The notes under the pieces were generated by a model that was given only the letters and a program-made list of their open reading frames with translations, ran no database searches and had not been told where the DNA came from. Positions 15,796 through 24,150 of a DNA stretch of 64,000 bases are shown here, one piece after another (position 1 is the first letter of the stretch; each line of letters opens with the position of its first letter). Position numbers and translations under genes: made by a program. Origin of the DNA: Afipia sp. GAS231 (GTDB lineage Bacteria > Pseudomonadota > Alphaproteobacteria > Rhizobiales > Xanthobacteraceae); contig NZ_LT629703.1 of NCBI RefSeq assembly GCF_900103365.1, positions 3,844,001 through 3,908,000 on the forward strand, read 5' to 3'.

Positions 15796-16995
15796 ATGGA
15801 CGCGCCGTCACACATCGATCCCGCCACCGCGTATTCCGTCGACGACGTCGTCTACTGGCTGACCAACGGGACGCGCGATGAGCGCTTCATCGACAATATT
15901 TTCGCCGAGCTGTGTATCCGGCTCCAGCGGGCGGGCCTTCCGGTCAAGCGGGCGACGCTTCACATCCTGATTCAGCATCCGCAATGGCTTGGCGCCCGGA
16001 TCATGTGGGCCGACGGCATGCGCGAGGCCGAGCTGGCGCGGGTGGACCACGATGTCCGGGAGCGATCGGAATATATCGGCAGTCCCGCCAACGAAATTCA
16101 TGACGGTGCGACCGAGGTGCGCGAGAATTTCGAGCGCGATCGCTCGCTCGGCCGCCAGCACGCCGTTTATGACGAGATGCGGGCGAAAGGCCTCACCGAC
16201 TATGTGGCGTGGCCGCTGTACCACACGCTCGGCAAGCGGCACTTCGTGACCTTTGCCACCGACCGGCCCGGTGGTTTCGACGATGCGCATCTCGCCAGCC
16301 TGTTGAGCGTGTTGCCGGTTCTGGCGCTGGTCAGCGAAATCCGGGTCAAGAACCGCCTGGCGCGAACGCTGCTCGAAACCTATGTCGGGTCGCATGCCGG
16401 CGAACTTATTCTGGCCGGCGCCACAAGGCGCGGAACCGGGACGACGGTGAGCGCCGCCATCATGATCTGCGATCTCAGGGATTTTACAAAAATCTCCGAC
16501 AACTGGCCGCGCGATGACGTCATCGATCTCCTGAACGGCTATTTCGACGCGATGTCGGAGCCGGTGGCGAAGCACGGCGGAGAAATATTGAAATTCATCG
16601 GCGACGGCATGCTGGCGATTTTCCCGCTCAGCCAGCCCCATGCCTGCGCCAACCTGATGCACGCCGTGTCCGAAGCCCGGCAGGCCATGATTGCCCTGAA
16701 CGAAAAGAACCGCGAGACCGGTCGTGCGCCGCTCAATTACGGCATCGGCATCCATGTCGGCGACGTCATGTACGGCAACATCGGCTCGCGCGCCCGTCTC
16801 GATTTCACCGTGATCGGCCCCGCCGTCAACATGGCCTCGCGCCTCGAAGCCCTCACCAAGCAGCTGGGCCGGACGGTGCTGCTGTCGCGCGCGTTCGCCG
16901 ACTTCGTCAAGGACGATTTCGAACTCGAACGCGTCGGCGAACATCCGGTGCGCGGCTTCAACGACCCGATCGAATTGTTTGCGTATCATGGCTGA
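15796..16995 (+). CDS. Adenylate cyclase with N-terminal sensor-like region
   Basis: This 399-residue protein has a soluble N-terminal half of about 190 residues, resembling the regulatory part of many rhizobial cyclases (YVAWPLYHTLGKRHFVTFATD, then GFDDAHLASLLSVLPVL). A class III cyclase domain follows, with AIMICDLRDFTKISDNW carrying the first metal Asp, then GGEILKFIGDGMLAIF with the second, and NMASRLEALTKQLGRTV near the end. It would convert ATP to cAMP. I use the ATG at 15796 because GGGAG lies 8 bases upstream; an earlier in-frame ATG at 15715 would give a proline-rich, unlikely leader. It follows the GST gene in the same direction. Confidence 0.88.
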   Translation: MDAPSHIDPATAYSVDDVVYWLTNGTRDERFIDNIFAELCIRLQRAGLPVKRATLHILIQHPQWLGARIMWADGMREAELARVDHDVRERSEYIGSPANEIHDGATEVRENFERDRSLGRQHAVYDEMRAKGLTDYVAWPLYHTLGKRHFVTFATDRPGGFDDAHLASLLSVLPVLALVSEIRVKNRLARTLLETYVGSHAGELILAGATRRGTGTTVSAAIMICDLRDFTKISDNWPRDDVIDLLNGYFDAMSEPVAKHGGEILKFIGDGMLAIFPLSQPHACANLMHAVSEARQAMIALNEKNRETGRAPLNYGIGIHVGDVMYGNIGSRARLDFTVIGPAVNMASRLEALTKQLGRTVLLSRAFADFVKDDFELERVGEHPVRGFNDPIELFAYHG

Positions 16996-17034
16996 GGCCG
17001 AGCCGCTCCTGGCGCAAAGCCGACGGTGGGAACG

Positions 17035-17052
17035 ATGTTGACGCGTCAACAT
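17035..17052. promoter_or_regulatory. Perfect 18-base palindrome upstream of the Cys-rich peptide gene
   Basis: ATGTTGACGCGTCAACAT is fully self-complementary. It lies 41-58 bases before the start codon of the secreted peptide gene, so it is a good candidate operator. The binding protein is unknown. Confidence 0.5.
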
Positions 17053-17092
17053 TAGTCCGGCGCACAAAATCTAACGACAAGGAGGAGCTACC

Positions 17093-17335
17093 ATGACCTT
17101 GCGATCTGCCTGCCTGGCATCGTGCTTCGTTGTCTTCGCCCTTGCGAGGCCCGCTTTTGCCGAGGATAGCTGCGGTGTCGGCTGTCACGCCTCGCCCTCC
17201 GGGTCATGCGTCCGCGACGGATGGGAGCAGGGATTGCCGGTTCGCAACGAGTGCCCGGCCACGTCCCGACCGACGCCCCCTTGCGGCCAATACCATCGAT
17301 GGAGCCGGCAATCGATGCAATGCGTGCTGCGCTGA
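17093..17335 (+). CDS. Small secreted Cys-rich protein, 80 residues
   Basis: The first 23 residues form a clear signal peptide (SACLASCFVVFALARPAFA, cleaving before EDSC). The mature peptide of about 57 residues contains six cysteines, starting CGVGC and ending QSMQCV, enough for three disulfides. It would be exported to the periplasm or beyond. It resembles the many short Gly/Cys-containing secreted proteins of Bradyrhizobium, but I cannot name a family. An unusually strong AAGGAGGAG ribosome-binding site precedes the ATG, which argues strongly for real expression. An 18-base palindrome lies upstream, and a long imperfect hairpin follows at about 17343-17390. Confidence 0.75.
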   Translation: MTLRSACLASCFVVFALARPAFAEDSCGVGCHASPSGSCVRDGWEQGLPVRNECPATSRPTPPCGQYHRWSRQSMQCVLR

Positions 17336-17381
17336 TCGCGGGGCGGCTTTTCCTTTTCCCGTTGTGGAAGAAGGGAAGAGA

Positions 17382-19385
17382 CTAAGCCGCCTTCTTCGTC
17401 CCGTTGCGGTGACGCAGGAAGCGGCCGAGCAGGCGACGCTTGCCTTTGCGCGGGATCAGGTCGATGTCGCTGACGAGCTTGGCGCCGCCCTTGCGCCGCT
17501 CCAGCACGATCTTGCGGCTGTGGAAGGCTTCGAGTTCGACGCGATGGGCGACGCTGACGATGGTGGCCCTCGGCAATTCCTTGATGACGATGTCCATCAT
17601 CTTGTCCTGGCTCTTTTCGTCGAGCGCCGAGGTCGCTTCATCCAGCACCACGATGTCGGGGTTGTGCAGCAATAGCCGCGCGAAGGCCAGCCGCTGCTTT
17701 TCGCCGCCGGACAAAGTCTGGTCCCACGGCGCCTCTTCCTCGATCTTCTCCTTGAGATGATCGAGGCCGACCTTGTGCAGGGCGTCGCCCATCTGATCGA
17801 CGTTCCAGTCCTCGGCGGCGCCGGGATAGGCGATGGCGCGGCGCAAGGTGCCGGAAGGGATGTAGGGCTTCTGCGGCAGCATGAACAGCCGCCGGTCGGG
17901 ATGGAAATTGACGCTGCCGCCGCCCCATGGCCACAGCCCCGCGATCGCGCGCACCAGCGTGCTCTTGCCGGTGCCGGATTCGCCGGCGACCAGCAAGCGC
18001 TCGCCCGGCTCGATCACCACTTCGGTTTCGCCGACCACCGCGGTGCCGTCGTCGAGCGTCACCGAGAGATCGTTGAGGCTGAGCATGGCACTGCCCTCGG
18101 TTTCGCCGCGCTTGATGCGGCCGATACCGTCGCCGCGCTCGGCGCGCTCCAGCCCGTCGAGCGACATCATCAGCGAGGCGATGCGCCGCGCGCAGGCGTT
18201 CCAGTCCGCCAGCCGCGGATAATTGTCGACCAGCCAGCCGAACGCGGTCTGCACGATGGTGAAAGCGGAAGCCGCCTGCATCACCTGTCCGAGCGACATG
18301 CTGCCGTCGAGAAATTTTGGCGCGCACAACAGCAGCGGAACTACCGGCGCGATCAGGCTCGATCCCTGCGACACCAGCGTGGTGCGCATATGCTGGCCGG
18401 CCAGCCGCGCCCATTGCCGCAGCACTTTCGTAAAGGTCTTGTCGATGCCGTCGCGCTCTTCCTCCTCGCCGCCGAGCAGCGCGATGCTCTCGCCGTTCTC
18501 GCGCACCCGCGTCAGCGTGTAGCGGTATTCGGCCTCAGCCTGGTTCTTGTCCTCGGACACCTGCACGAAGCGGCGTCCGATGGTCATGATCGCCCCTGAG
18601 GCAATGGCCGCGTAGAGCACGGCGGCGATCACGAGGAAGCCGGGAATGGTGAGCGTCGATCCGCCGACGGTCACGGTCAGCGCGCCGCCAATGGTCCAGA
18701 GCACCAGGATGAAGGTCGCGGCCGACAGAAATGCCGAGGTGACGCCGGCGATGAAATCGACCGGCGAGTCGGTGGCGATCCGCAGATCCTCGGCGATGCG
18801 GTATTCCGGATTCTTGTGGTCGCCGCCGACGAGGTTGAGCTGGTAGTAGCGGCCGCTGGCGAGCCAGCGCGACACCACCGAACTGGTCAGCCAGGCGCGC
18901 CAGCGGCGCTGAATGCCCATGCGCGCGAACACCTGCGCCACGCCGAGCAGGACGCTGCCGATCGCCAGCGGAAAGAACACCGCGGAGAGATGGAGGACGC
19001 CTATGGAGTCCTTCTTCTCGATGGCGTCGAAGATCGCCCGGTTCCAGACGTTGATGCCGTATTGAAAACCGACATTGGCGACGATCAGGACCAGAAGACC
19101 GATCGTGAAAATCCACGCCAGCCGGTCGCCGCTTTTACCCCAGAAGCCGCGCGCGCTGATCCAGAATCGCGTCAGCAGGTAATCCTTTCGCGCTTGTTCG
19201 GCTTCTTCCTCGGTCCACTCCGGATCGGGCTCGACCACCTCCGGCGGCGGCGGTTCGACATGCTCGCCGTCTTCGTCGGCGATATCGACGATCTCGGACT
19301 TCTTTTCAGAGGTTTTCTTCGCAGTGGAATCCTTCGCCGGGGATTTCTTCGCGGACGGTTTCGGCTTGACGACTGATTTGGCCAT
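17382..19385 (-). CDS. ABC transporter of the ABCD/SbmA-BacA-like type (fused membrane and ATPase domains)
   Basis: This 667-residue half-transporter has a Lys/Ala/Ser-rich cytoplasmic tail of about 75 residues. Its membrane domain (about 80-390) is of the ABC_membrane_2 type, with GFQYGINVWNRAIFDAIEKK and WRAWLTSSVVSRWLASGRYY as in peroxisomal ABCD and bacterial YddA proteins. The ATPase domain (about 430-640) has Walker A GESGTGKST, signature LSGGEKQR and Walker B IVVLDEATSALDE. Related rhizobial proteins (BacA, BclA) import peptides. Peptide or very-long-chain fatty acid transport is inference here. It converges with the Cys-rich peptide gene and is followed upstream by a palindromic repeat. 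Confidence 0.88.
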   Translation of the reverse strand: MAKSVVKPKPSAKKSPAKDSTAKKTSEKKSEIVDIADEDGEHVEPPPPEVVEPDPEWTEEEAEQARKDYLLTRFWISARGFWGKSGDRLAWIFTIGLLVLIVANVGFQYGINVWNRAIFDAIEKKDSIGVLHLSAVFFPLAIGSVLLGVAQVFARMGIQRRWRAWLTSSVVSRWLASGRYYQLNLVGGDHKNPEYRIAEDLRIATDSPVDFIAGVTSAFLSAATFILVLWTIGGALTVTVGGSTLTIPGFLVIAAVLYAAIASGAIMTIGRRFVQVSEDKNQAEAEYRYTLTRVRENGESIALLGGEEEERDGIDKTFTKVLRQWARLAGQHMRTTLVSQGSSLIAPVVPLLLCAPKFLDGSMSLGQVMQAASAFTIVQTAFGWLVDNYPRLADWNACARRIASLMMSLDGLERAERGDGIGRIKRGETEGSAMLSLNDLSVTLDDGTAVVGETEVVIEPGERLLVAGESGTGKSTLVRAIAGLWPWGGGSVNFHPDRRLFMLPQKPYIPSGTLRRAIAYPGAAEDWNVDQMGDALHKVGLDHLKEKIEEEAPWDQTLSGGEKQRLAFARLLLHNPDIVVLDEATSALDEKSQDKMMDIVIKELPRATIVSVAHRVELEAFHSRKIVLERRKGGAKLVSDIDLIPRKGKRRLLGRFLRHRNGTKKAA

Positions 19386-19435
19386 GGCGCGGTAACGCGA
19401 GGGAAATCAGAAGGTTCCATCGGGTTCCAGGCCTT

Positions 19436-19532
19436 CCCCGTCATTGCGAGGAGCGAAGCGACGAAGCAATCCAGTCTTTCTTTGCGCGGCAAGATGGATT
19501 GCCGCGTCGCTTCGCTCCTCGCAATGACGGGG
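19436..19532. repeat. Palindromic intergenic repeat, family A (perfect 28-base arms)
   Basis: Arms at 19436-19463 and 19505-19532 are exact reverse complements (core CATTGCGAGGAGCGAAGC). A further CAATCCA/TGGATTG pair lies inside. Related copies occur at 28636-28724 and 55440-55547. It sits between the ABC transporter start and the histidine kinase stop. Confidence 0.85.
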
Positions 19533-19543
19533 AGGGGAGGGTC

Positions 19544-21715
19544 TCACTCCGCCGCCGTCGCGGCCGCGCGCCTCTCCTTGCGCGCGCGTCCCAGCCGGTT
19601 CAGCACGCGCGCGAGCTGTTCGGCCGAATAGGGCTTTTGCAGCAGCTCGTAGCCGGTGCTGCCGTGTTCCGACAGCACATGGCTGTAGCCGCTGGTCAGC
19701 ACGACCGGCAGATCGCCATGGCGGCGACCGATTTCCTGCGCCAGTTCGATGCCGGTCATCCCCGGCATCACCACGTCGGTGAACACCACGTCGAAACGGT
19801 CGGCGTCCGCGGTCAGCTCTTCGAGCGCGTGCGTGGCGTTGCCGACCAGTTTGGCGGTGTAGCCGAGCCCGGCCAGCGCGTCGGCGGCAAATTTTCCGAC
19901 CTCGGGATTGTCCTCGACCACCAGCACCGTCATGCCGTGGCCGTCGAGCGGCGGCGCATCTTGCTCCGGCATCTGTTGCGGCCCGCCCGATGCGGCGGCG
20001 CGCGGCAGATACAGCGTGAAGGTGCTGCCGTTGCCGACTTCGCTGGCGACGACGACTTCGCCGCCGGACTGCTTGGCAAAGCCGAACACCTGCGAGAGGC
20101 CGAGCCCGGTGCCCTGGCCGACCTGCTTGGTGGTGAAGAACGGCTCGAAGATGCGTTCGAACTGATCCTTGGGAATGCCGATGCCGGTATCGGCGACCGA
20201 CACCGCGACATAGCCGAGCGGATTTGGGGCATGCGGATGTTGCGAAGGCGCGGCAGCGTTGGGCAATGCGTCGGCGGTTCGCACAGTCACCGTGAGCCGG
20301 CCCCGGCCGTCCATGGCGTCCATCGCGTCCCGCGCATTGACCGCCATGTTAATGATGGCGGTCTCGAACTGGCCGGCGTCGGCGTTGATGAAGCAGGGCT
20401 GGTCCGGCGCAGCGATGACGATCTCGATCCGCGACCCGATCAGCGTGCCGATCATTTCGCCGAGCATCCGCACATTATGCCCGACGTCGAACCGTTCGGG
20501 TTTCAAGGTCTGCCGTCGCGCGAAAGCCAGCAACTGGCTGGTCAGCCTGGCGGCGCGCGTCACGGTATCGGAGATCGCCTCGATATAGCGCAGCCGCCTC
20601 TGTTCCGGCAGGTCCGGCCGTCGCAGCAGGTCGACGGAAGCGCGAATCACCGTGAGCAGGTTGTTGAAGTCGTGCGCGACGCCGCCGGTGAGCTGGCCCA
20701 GCGCCTCGAGCCGCTGGCCGTGCTTCAGCGCCTCCTCGGCTTCCAGCCGCCTGTCGGCTTCGAAATACAGCCGGCGCGTTCGCCGCAACGCCGAGGCGAG
20801 CAGCACGAACAACAGCGCTGTGGCCGGCGCGCCGAAGATCAGATGCTGGCTCATGGTGGCGAGCCAGCGCGAGCGGATCGCCGCCGTCTCGAGGCCGGCT
20901 GAGATATAGATCGGATATTCGGCGAGCCGCTGGTAGCCGAGCCGGCGCTCGATGCCGTCGGCTGGCGACGTCACGGTGATCAGTCCGGCCTTGGGATCGG
21001 CTGCGATCTTTTGGCCGATGGGCCCGTTGCGGTCGAGCCTGATATCGCGGTCGCTGGCCGGGAAGCGGGCCAGCACCATGCCGTCGGTCAGGCCGAACGC
21101 GAAAAAGCTGCCGGGCTCGCGGCCGATCCGGGCGTAGAAATTCTCGAAATATTCCGGCAGTACCGAGGCCTGGATCACGCCGGCAAAGCTGCCGTCCTCG
21201 TTGCTGCGCCGTCGGCTGACGCCGAAGAATGCCGCGCCCTGATAGGGCGGCCGCGGCTTCAGCGCCTCGCCGATATAGGTGCCGATTTCGTGGTCGACAT
21301 GGGCCTTGAAATAATCCCGGTCCGAAAAATCGATCTCGGGCGCCGGCACGACCAGGCTGTTGGCGAGCGCATGGCCCTTGGCGTCGAAAATCCAGGCCGA
21401 TTTCACCTGCGGCAGCGAATCCGCAAGCTGTTTCAGCCGCTGATGCAGGATTTCCTCACGGGAAACGATGCCGGCATCGGGGATGCCGCGGATGATTTCG
21501 GCGATCTCCGACAAAGTGCGGTCGATGGTTTCGAACACTTTCAGTGCGTGTTCGTGCGCGACATCCAGCGTTCGCTCGATCTCGCGGTCGGCGGCTTGCT
21601 GGATCGAAACCCAGGACAGCGCGGATGCAAAGACAAATAACGCCAGCGGCAGCGCCAATGAGGCGACCATCATCCACTGCAGCAGTCTCAGCGAATTGCG
21701 TTGTGCCGTCTGCAC
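19544..21715 (-). CDS. Hybrid sensor histidine kinase with extracytoplasmic cache-like sensor and receiver domain
   Basis: The 723-residue chain begins with a transmembrane helix (about 14-33). A periplasmic double-cache-like sensor (about 35-290) follows, containing [13 protein letters not shown] and [12 protein letters not shown], motifs usual in dCache domains. After the second helix (about 295-315) comes a HisKA domain with the phospho-acceptor His in [11 protein letters not shown]. The ATPase domain has [14 protein letters not shown], DTGIGIP and [11 protein letters not shown] boxes. A C-terminal receiver has its Asp in [10 protein letters not shown] and Lys in LLQKPYS. It senses an unknown small ligand and passes phosphate internally. 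No DNA-binding response regulator is adjacent. Confidence 0.92.
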   Translation of the reverse strand: MQTAQRNSLRLLQWMMVASLALPLALFVFASALSWVSIQQAADREIERTLDVAHEHALKVFETIDRTLSEIAEIIRGIPDAGIVSREEILHQRLKQLADSLPQVKSAWIFDAKGHALANSLVVPAPEIDFSDRDYFKAHVDHEIGTYIGEALKPRPPYQGAAFFGVSRRRSNEDGSFAGVIQASVLPEYFENFYARIGREPGSFFAFGLTDGMVLARFPASDRDIRLDRNGPIGQKIAADPKAGLITVTSPADGIERRLGYQRLAEYPIYISAGLETAAIRSRWLATMSQHLIFGAPATALLFVLLASALRRTRRLYFEADRRLEAEEALKHGQRLEALGQLTGGVAHDFNNLLTVIRASVDLLRRPDLPEQRRLRYIEAISDTVTRAARLTSQLLAFARRQTLKPERFDVGHNVRMLGEMIGTLIGSRIEIVIAAPDQPCFINADAGQFETAIINMAVNARDAMDAMDGRGRLTVTVRTADALPNAAAPSQHPHAPNPLGYVAVSVADTGIGIPKDQFERIFEPFFTTKQVGQGTGLGLSQVFGFAKQSGGEVVVASEVGNGSTFTLYLPRAAASGGPQQMPEQDAPPLDGHGMTVLVVEDNPEVGKFAADALAGLGYTAKLVGNATHALEELTADADRFDVVFTDVVMPGMTGIELAQEIGRRHGDLPVVLTSGYSHVLSEHGSTGYELLQKPYSAEQLARVLNRLGRARKERRAAATAAE

Positions 21716-21800
21716 GGGCGCTCCGAGTCTGCGCCGAGCTTACTGCAAACCGGCGCAGGTCACAAAGCGGAGCGAGCGAACAGGAACTTGCCTTCGTCGG

Positions 21801-22169
21801 CTAGTCCGGATCGATAAACTGATAATCAATTCTAATACGGCCATCCTCGGCCAGCAGGCACACGATCAGGCCGGTCGCAGCCACCGTGGCGCCGCCCTTC
21901 GGTACCATGCGCCAGTTGAACTTGACCATGTCGCGCAGATGCTCGACGCCACCGTCGACCTCGAACCAGTTGTTGCGCTCGGCGACGTTGGTCTGGTGCG
22001 AGGTGGCAACGCGCGTTTCCAGATCGGCGTGGCCGTGCACCTCGCGCAGATGCACATAATGGGTGCCATTTTCGATCCAGAGAGCGGCGATCTGGGCGCG
22101 GCGCGCGGCCGGATCGGCTTCATTCCAGATGTGGATGTAACGCTTGGCGAGGTCTTCTGCGGGGGACAT
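21801..22169 (-). CDS. SnoaL-like / NTF2-fold protein
   Basis: This 122-residue protein has the cone-shaped NTF2 fold pattern seen in SnoaL-like proteins. An initial helix pair (DLAKRYIHIWNEADPAARRAQI) is followed by ALWIENGTHYV and strands such as MVKFNWRMVPKGG and GRIRIDYQFIDPD. Such proteins bind or isomerise small hydrophobic molecules. Many have no known activity. The ATG at 22169 has AGGAG about 11 bases upstream. It is divergent from an AraC regulator with 141 bases between the starts, and a long-spaced inverted repeat lies in that interval. The AraC protein therefore probably controls it. Confidence 0.82.
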   Translation of the reverse strand: MSPAEDLAKRYIHIWNEADPAARRAQIAALWIENGTHYVHLREVHGHADLETRVATSHQTNVAERNNWFEVDGGVEHLRDMVKFNWRMVPKGGATVAATGLIVCLLAEDGRIRIDYQFIDPD

Positions 22170-22237
22170 GACAGCTCTCACTCCTGACGACGGTCGGGCC
22201 GGATCAGCGACGACACCCAAAGGATAGGGAGAAATAT

Positions 22238-22285
22238 CTGGACGATGAATGGCTGTTTAGCCTAGATTATTGTCCAATCGTCCAG
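22238..22285. promoter_or_regulatory. Inverted repeat in the SnoaL/AraC divergent promoter
   Basis: CTGGACGAT at 22238-22246 is the exact reverse complement of ATCGTCCAG at 22277-22285. The centre-to-centre distance is 39 bases, close to four helical turns. This fits binding by a dimer of the adjacent AraC-type regulator. Confidence 0.55.
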
Positions 22286-22310
22286 TCCAGCGGCGACAAG
22301 GAGCTGTTCC

Positions 22311-23252
22311 ATGGACCCCCTCGACGACGCCTTTGCGGCCATGCGGGTGCGCGAATCGCTCTATGCGCGGGTCGATGCCAGCGCGCCCTGGGCGATTCGC
22401 TTCAGGGAAGGCAAGGCGGCGCGATTCGGCCTCGTGATCTCAGGCACATGCTGGCTGACGATGGAGGCGCCCGAGCGATCGATCCCGCTCGCGGCGGGCG
22501 ATTGCTACGTGATCCTGGACGGATCGACCTACACGCTCGGCGACAACACGCGCTCGACGCCGCTGAATTGTTTCGACGTGGTGCCGAAACTGGTCGATGG
22601 CGCCGTCAGCATCGGCGGCGGCGGAACGGCGGCCACCGTCGTGACCGGATGGTTCGTCTATGACGAACTCGGCGCGCGCCCGTTGATGGCGCTGTTGCCG
22701 CGCGTGCTGCATACCCGTGTCGACGGCTACCGCACCGATATTCTGAAAACCACGCTCGAACTGCTGGCGAAGGAGACCGAGCGTCCCGGCTTAGGCTCCG
22801 GCGTCGTGATCTCGGGGCTTGCGGATATTCTATTCGTGCAGGCGATCCGCAGCCATCTCAACAACACCAATGAAGACGATGTCGGCTGGCTCGCGGCGTT
22901 GTCCGACAAACGCATCGGCGCGGCGATGCGCGCGCTGCACGGCAAGCCCGCGGATCCCTGGACGGTCGAGAAGCTGGCCGTGCTTTCGAACATGTCGCGC
23001 TCGGCTTTTGCCGCGCGCTTCAAGGCCAGGCTCGGCGAGGCGCCGCTGGAATACCTGACGCGATGGCGGATGTTCCGCGCCGGCGTGCTGCTGCGGCACA
23101 GCGAGCGTTCGCTGGCCGAGATCGCCAATGAAGTCGGCTATGAGAGCGACGCGGCGCTGAGCAAGGCCTTCCACCGCGTCGTCGGCATGGCGCCCGGCGC
23201 ATTTCGCAAGCTCAATGCCGATGTCTCGGTGACGCCGCAGCGGGCGGCGTAG
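22311..23252 (+). CDS. AraC-family regulator with cupin-type N-terminal domain
   Basis: This 313-residue protein has an N-terminal AraC_binding_2-like cupin region (about residues 25-180), with GLVISGTCWLTMEAPERSIPL and AAGDCYVILDG. The AraC DNA-binding domain spans about 205-300, with helix segments DPWTVEKLAVLSNMSRSAF and YLTRWRMFRAGVLLR, then EIANEVGYESDAALSKAFHR and VVGMAPGAFR. AAGGAG precedes the ATG by 8 bases. The adjacent divergent SnoaL-like gene and the CTGGACGAT inverted repeat between them suggest a local sensor-target pair. The effector is unknown; cupin-type AraC proteins usually bind small organic ligands. Confidence 0.92.
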   Translation: MDPLDDAFAAMRVRESLYARVDASAPWAIRFREGKAARFGLVISGTCWLTMEAPERSIPLAAGDCYVILDGSTYTLGDNTRSTPLNCFDVVPKLVDGAVSIGGGGTAATVVTGWFVYDELGARPLMALLPRVLHTRVDGYRTDILKTTLELLAKETERPGLGSGVVISGLADILFVQAIRSHLNNTNEDDVGWLAALSDKRIGAAMRALHGKPADPWTVEKLAVLSNMSRSAFAARFKARLGEAPLEYLTRWRMFRAGVLLRHSERSLAEIANEVGYESDAALSKAFHRVVGMAPGAFRKLNADVSVTPQRAA

Positions 23253-23265
23253 GCGGTGATTTCGA

Positions 23266-23312
23266 CGTCATCCGGAGGCGCGAGGCTCGAAGGTGAGCCT
23301 CGAAGGATGCTG
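23266..23312. repeat. Short palindromic repeat between araC-type gene and sdhB
   Basis: CGTCATCC opens the element, GAGGCTC/GAGCCTC form its internal stem and GAAGGATG closes it. It resembles the family B element at 36706 and 44503 (GTCATCCTGAGGAGC/CGAAGGATG type) but is shorter. Confidence 0.5.
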
Positions 23313-23340
23313 GACGACGTTCGGAGAATAATCTTGCAGC

Positions 23341-24126
23341 CTAGATCTGCCGCTCGACCATCTTCAGCTTGAGTTCCGCGATCGCTTCCGACGGATTCAA
23401 ACCCTTCGGGCATGCCTTGGCGCAGTTCATGATGGTGTGGCAGCGATAGAGCCGGAACGGGTCTTCGAGATTGTCGAGCCGCTCGCCGGTGGCCTCGTCG
23501 CGGGAGTCCTTGACCCAGCGCGTCGCCTGCAGCAGCGCGGCGGGGCCGAGGAAGCGGTCGCTGTTCCACCAGTAGCTCGGGCACGAGGTCGAGCAGCAGG
23601 CGCAGAGGATGCACTCGTAGAGCCCGTCGAGCTTTTCGCGGTCCTCGTGGCTCTGCTTCCATTCCTTCTGCGGCGTCGGCGTCGTGGTCTTCAGCCACGG
23701 CTCGATCGAGGCATATTGGGCATAGAAATTGGTCAGGTCAGGAACCAGATCCTTGACGACAGGCTGGTGCGGCAGCGGATTGACCTTGACCGCGCCGCCT
23801 GCCGCCACGTCGTGCATCGACTTGGTGCAGGCCAGCGTGTTCTGGCCGTCGATGTTCATGGCGCAGGAGCCGCAGACGCCTTCGCGGCAGGAGCGGCGGA
23901 AGGTCAGCGTCGGATCGATGTTGTTCTTGATCCAGATCAGGCCGTCGAGCACCATCGGCCCGCAATCGTTGACGTCGATATGGTAGGTATCGATACCAGG
24001 ATTTTTGCCGTCGTCCGGGTTCCAGCGATAAACCTTGAACTCGCGTGTCTCGGTCGCGCCCGCCGGCTTCGGCCATGCCTTGCCGCCGGTGATCTTGGAA
24101 TTCTTCGGAAGCGCGAATTCAACCAT
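23341..24126 (-). CDS. sdhB: Succinate dehydrogenase iron-sulfur subunit
   Basis: This 261-residue protein transfers electrons from SdhA to quinone in complex II at the inner membrane. The [2Fe-2S] site is [11 protein letters not shown] with the final Cys in TLACTKS. The [4Fe-4S] and [3Fe-4S] clusters use [16 protein letters not shown] and [17 protein letters not shown]. Length and motifs are normal for the family. It is the last gene of sdhCDAB, 24 bases after sdhA. AAGG lies about 12 bases before the ATG. Downstream, a short palindromic repeat separates it from the convergent AraC-type gene. Confidence 0.98.
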   Translation of the reverse strand: MVEFALPKNSKITGGKAWPKPAGATETREFKVYRWNPDDGKNPGIDTYHIDVNDCGPMVLDGLIWIKNNIDPTLTFRRSCREGVCGSCAMNIDGQNTLACTKSMHDVAAGGAVKVNPLPHQPVVKDLVPDLTNFYAQYASIEPWLKTTTPTPQKEWKQSHEDREKLDGLYECILCACCSTSCPSYWWNSDRFLGPAALLQATRWVKDSRDEATGERLDNLEDPFRLYRCHTIMNCAKACPKGLNPSEAIAELKLKMVERQI

Positions 24127-24150
24127 GTCTGCTAGCCTTCGCTGTCGGGA

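Noticed and set aside
15808..17067. 419-codon reverse frame opposite the cyclase gene
   Set aside because: The forward frame has full class III cyclase motifs.
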